From DASVDK01 sp036562265 [NCBI: Thermodesulfobacteriota bacterium] (lineage in GTDB: Bacteria; DASVDK01): 5,793 nt of DNA. The notes beneath the pieces are model-generated. The model was not told the DNA's origin, made no database searches, and worked only from the letters and a program-made list of their open reading frames with translations. The DNA lies in NCBI GenBank assembly GCA_036562265.1, contig DATCKS010000406.1, positions 1 through 5,793 on the forward strand, read 5' to 3'. Shown one piece after another: positions 5,421 through 5,793 of this stretch. The number at the start of each line of letters is the position of its first letter. Positions within the stretch are counted from its first letter, which is position 1. A program made the translations under genes and the position numbers.

Positions 5421-5457
5421 CCGGGGCGGGGAGAGCCGTCCCGGGGCGAAACGGGGC

Positions 5458-5467
5458 CGGCTAGCCG
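5458..5467. promoter_or_regulatory. 10-bp palindrome in the divergent intergenic region
   Basis: CGGCTAGCCG is a perfect palindrome lying 19 bases before the -10-like box of the phosphatase, over its -35 region, in the 145 bases between two divergent genes. It could be an operator half or chance; there is no second copy in this region. Confidence 0.2.
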
Positions 5468-5486
5468 CGACGTGCCGTCCGCAGCG

Positions 5487-5497
5487 TAGAATGGAGC
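5487..5497 (+). promoter_or_regulatory. -10 element TAGAAT, likely leaderless start of phosphatase
   Basis: TAGAAT (5487-5492, 5 of 6 to TATAAT) ends 5 bases before the ATG at 5498, the same geometry as TATCCT-N5-ATG at 1000-1013. The GGAG at 5493-5496 is only one base from the ATG and too close to serve as a Shine-Dalgarno. No -35 match was found. Confidence 0.45.
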
Positions 5498-5793
5498 ATG
5501 GACTCCTTCTCCTGGGTGATCGAACGGTGCCTCGGCGGCATGGCCAGGCCGGGCCGGCACGCGCCGCTCGATGAGGACCTCAGGGCGCTCGGTCGAGCCG
5601 GGGTGACCGCCATCGTGTCGCTCCTCGAAGAGCCCGACCTCCTCGAGGCCTACCGTGCGGCCGGATTCCGCGCGCTCGAGATCCCGATGCGCAACTTCGG
5701 CGCCCCGTCGCTCGCACAGATCGAGGCGTTCTGCGCCTTCGTCGACGACGAGGCGTCGAGGGGCGGCGCCGTGGCCGTGCACTGCCAGTACGG
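5498..5793 (+). CDS. VHZ/DUSP23-like dual-specificity phosphatase (3' truncated)
   Basis: The visible 98 residues look like the small atypical dual-specificity phosphatases of the VHZ/DUSP23 type, about 150 residues in full. Matching landmarks are FSWVIERCLGGMARP (4-18; human VHZ has FSWVLPGRLAGLALP), the LGRAGVTAIVSL strand (31-42), an FGAPSLAQI segment (67-75) and AVAVHCQYG (91-99), which is the start of the HCxxGxxR P-loop. The catalytic Cys is C96; the window ends before the P-loop Arg. Such enzymes hydrolyse phosphotyrosine and sometimes phosphoserine/threonine in the cytoplasm. Odd point: where VHZ has its general acid in the PDFCPP motif, this protein has N66 in RNFGAP. The gene is divergent from the aminotransferase and appears leaderless. 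The target is unknown. Confidence 0.82.
   Translation, partial: MDSFSWVIERCLGGMARPGRHAPLDEDLRALGRAGVTAIVSLLEEPDLLEAYRAAGFRALEIPMRNFGAPSLAQIEAFCAFVDDEASRGGAVAVHCQY

Noticed and set aside
3896-5782. Minus-strand open frame of 628 codons
   Set aside because: It overlaps the aminotransferase in another frame along its whole length and has low-complexity Arg/Ala/Gly composition; the aminotransferase frame carries all the PLP-site residues.

Overview
The window is about 5.8 kb of very GC-rich bacterial chromosome (roughly 70% GC by eye). It carries seven protein genes, two of them cut by the window edges, and no tRNA, rRNA, CRISPR array or transposase gene. A lipoprotein signal, a periplasmic-type S41 peptidase and a class III aminotransferase fit a diderm, soil- or sediment-type lineage such as Acidobacteriota, Methylomirabilota or Myxococcota. 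That placement is an impression from gene content and base composition and cannot be proved here.

Layout. Bases 1-243 (+) are the C-terminal end of a TPR-repeat protein. A gene-poor stretch of about 390 bases follows; it opens with a tandem pair of 25-bp direct repeats (245-294) and holds small GC-rich hairpins. Then come two + strand genes: an ABM/IsdG-like heme monooxygenase (636-977) with a complete Asn-Trp-His triad, and a lipoprotein with a BsuPI-type domain (1011-1502). They converge on three minus-strand genes, in transcription order: a class III (omega) aminotransferase (5352-3958), an extended SDR / NAD-dependent epimerase-dehydratase (3832-2849) and a secreted PDZ-containing S41 peptidase (2786-1545). 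A strong hairpin with a UCCG tetraloop sits just after the aminotransferase stop. At the right edge a VHZ/DUSP23-like phosphatase starts divergently (5498 onward) and is cut inside its catalytic P-loop.

How the genes work together. I see no single pathway. The minus-strand genes are spaced by 125 and 62 bases, and the S41 gene appears to have its own promoter, so they are probably not one tight operon. The main expression pattern is a mix of two start types. Heme monooxygenase, SDR and aminotransferase have clear Shine-Dalgarno sites. Lipoprotein, S41 peptidase and phosphatase lack a well-placed one and instead have a -10-like hexamer ending 5-6 bases before the ATG, which suggests leaderless mRNAs.

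I did not find a convincing new multi-gene system. The items most worth a second look are the tandem 25-bp repeat, the leaderless-start pattern, the Asp-to-Asn change at the expected general-acid position of the phosphatase, the UNCG hairpin, and the convergent pairing of a protease-inhibitor-like lipoprotein with an exported peptidase.
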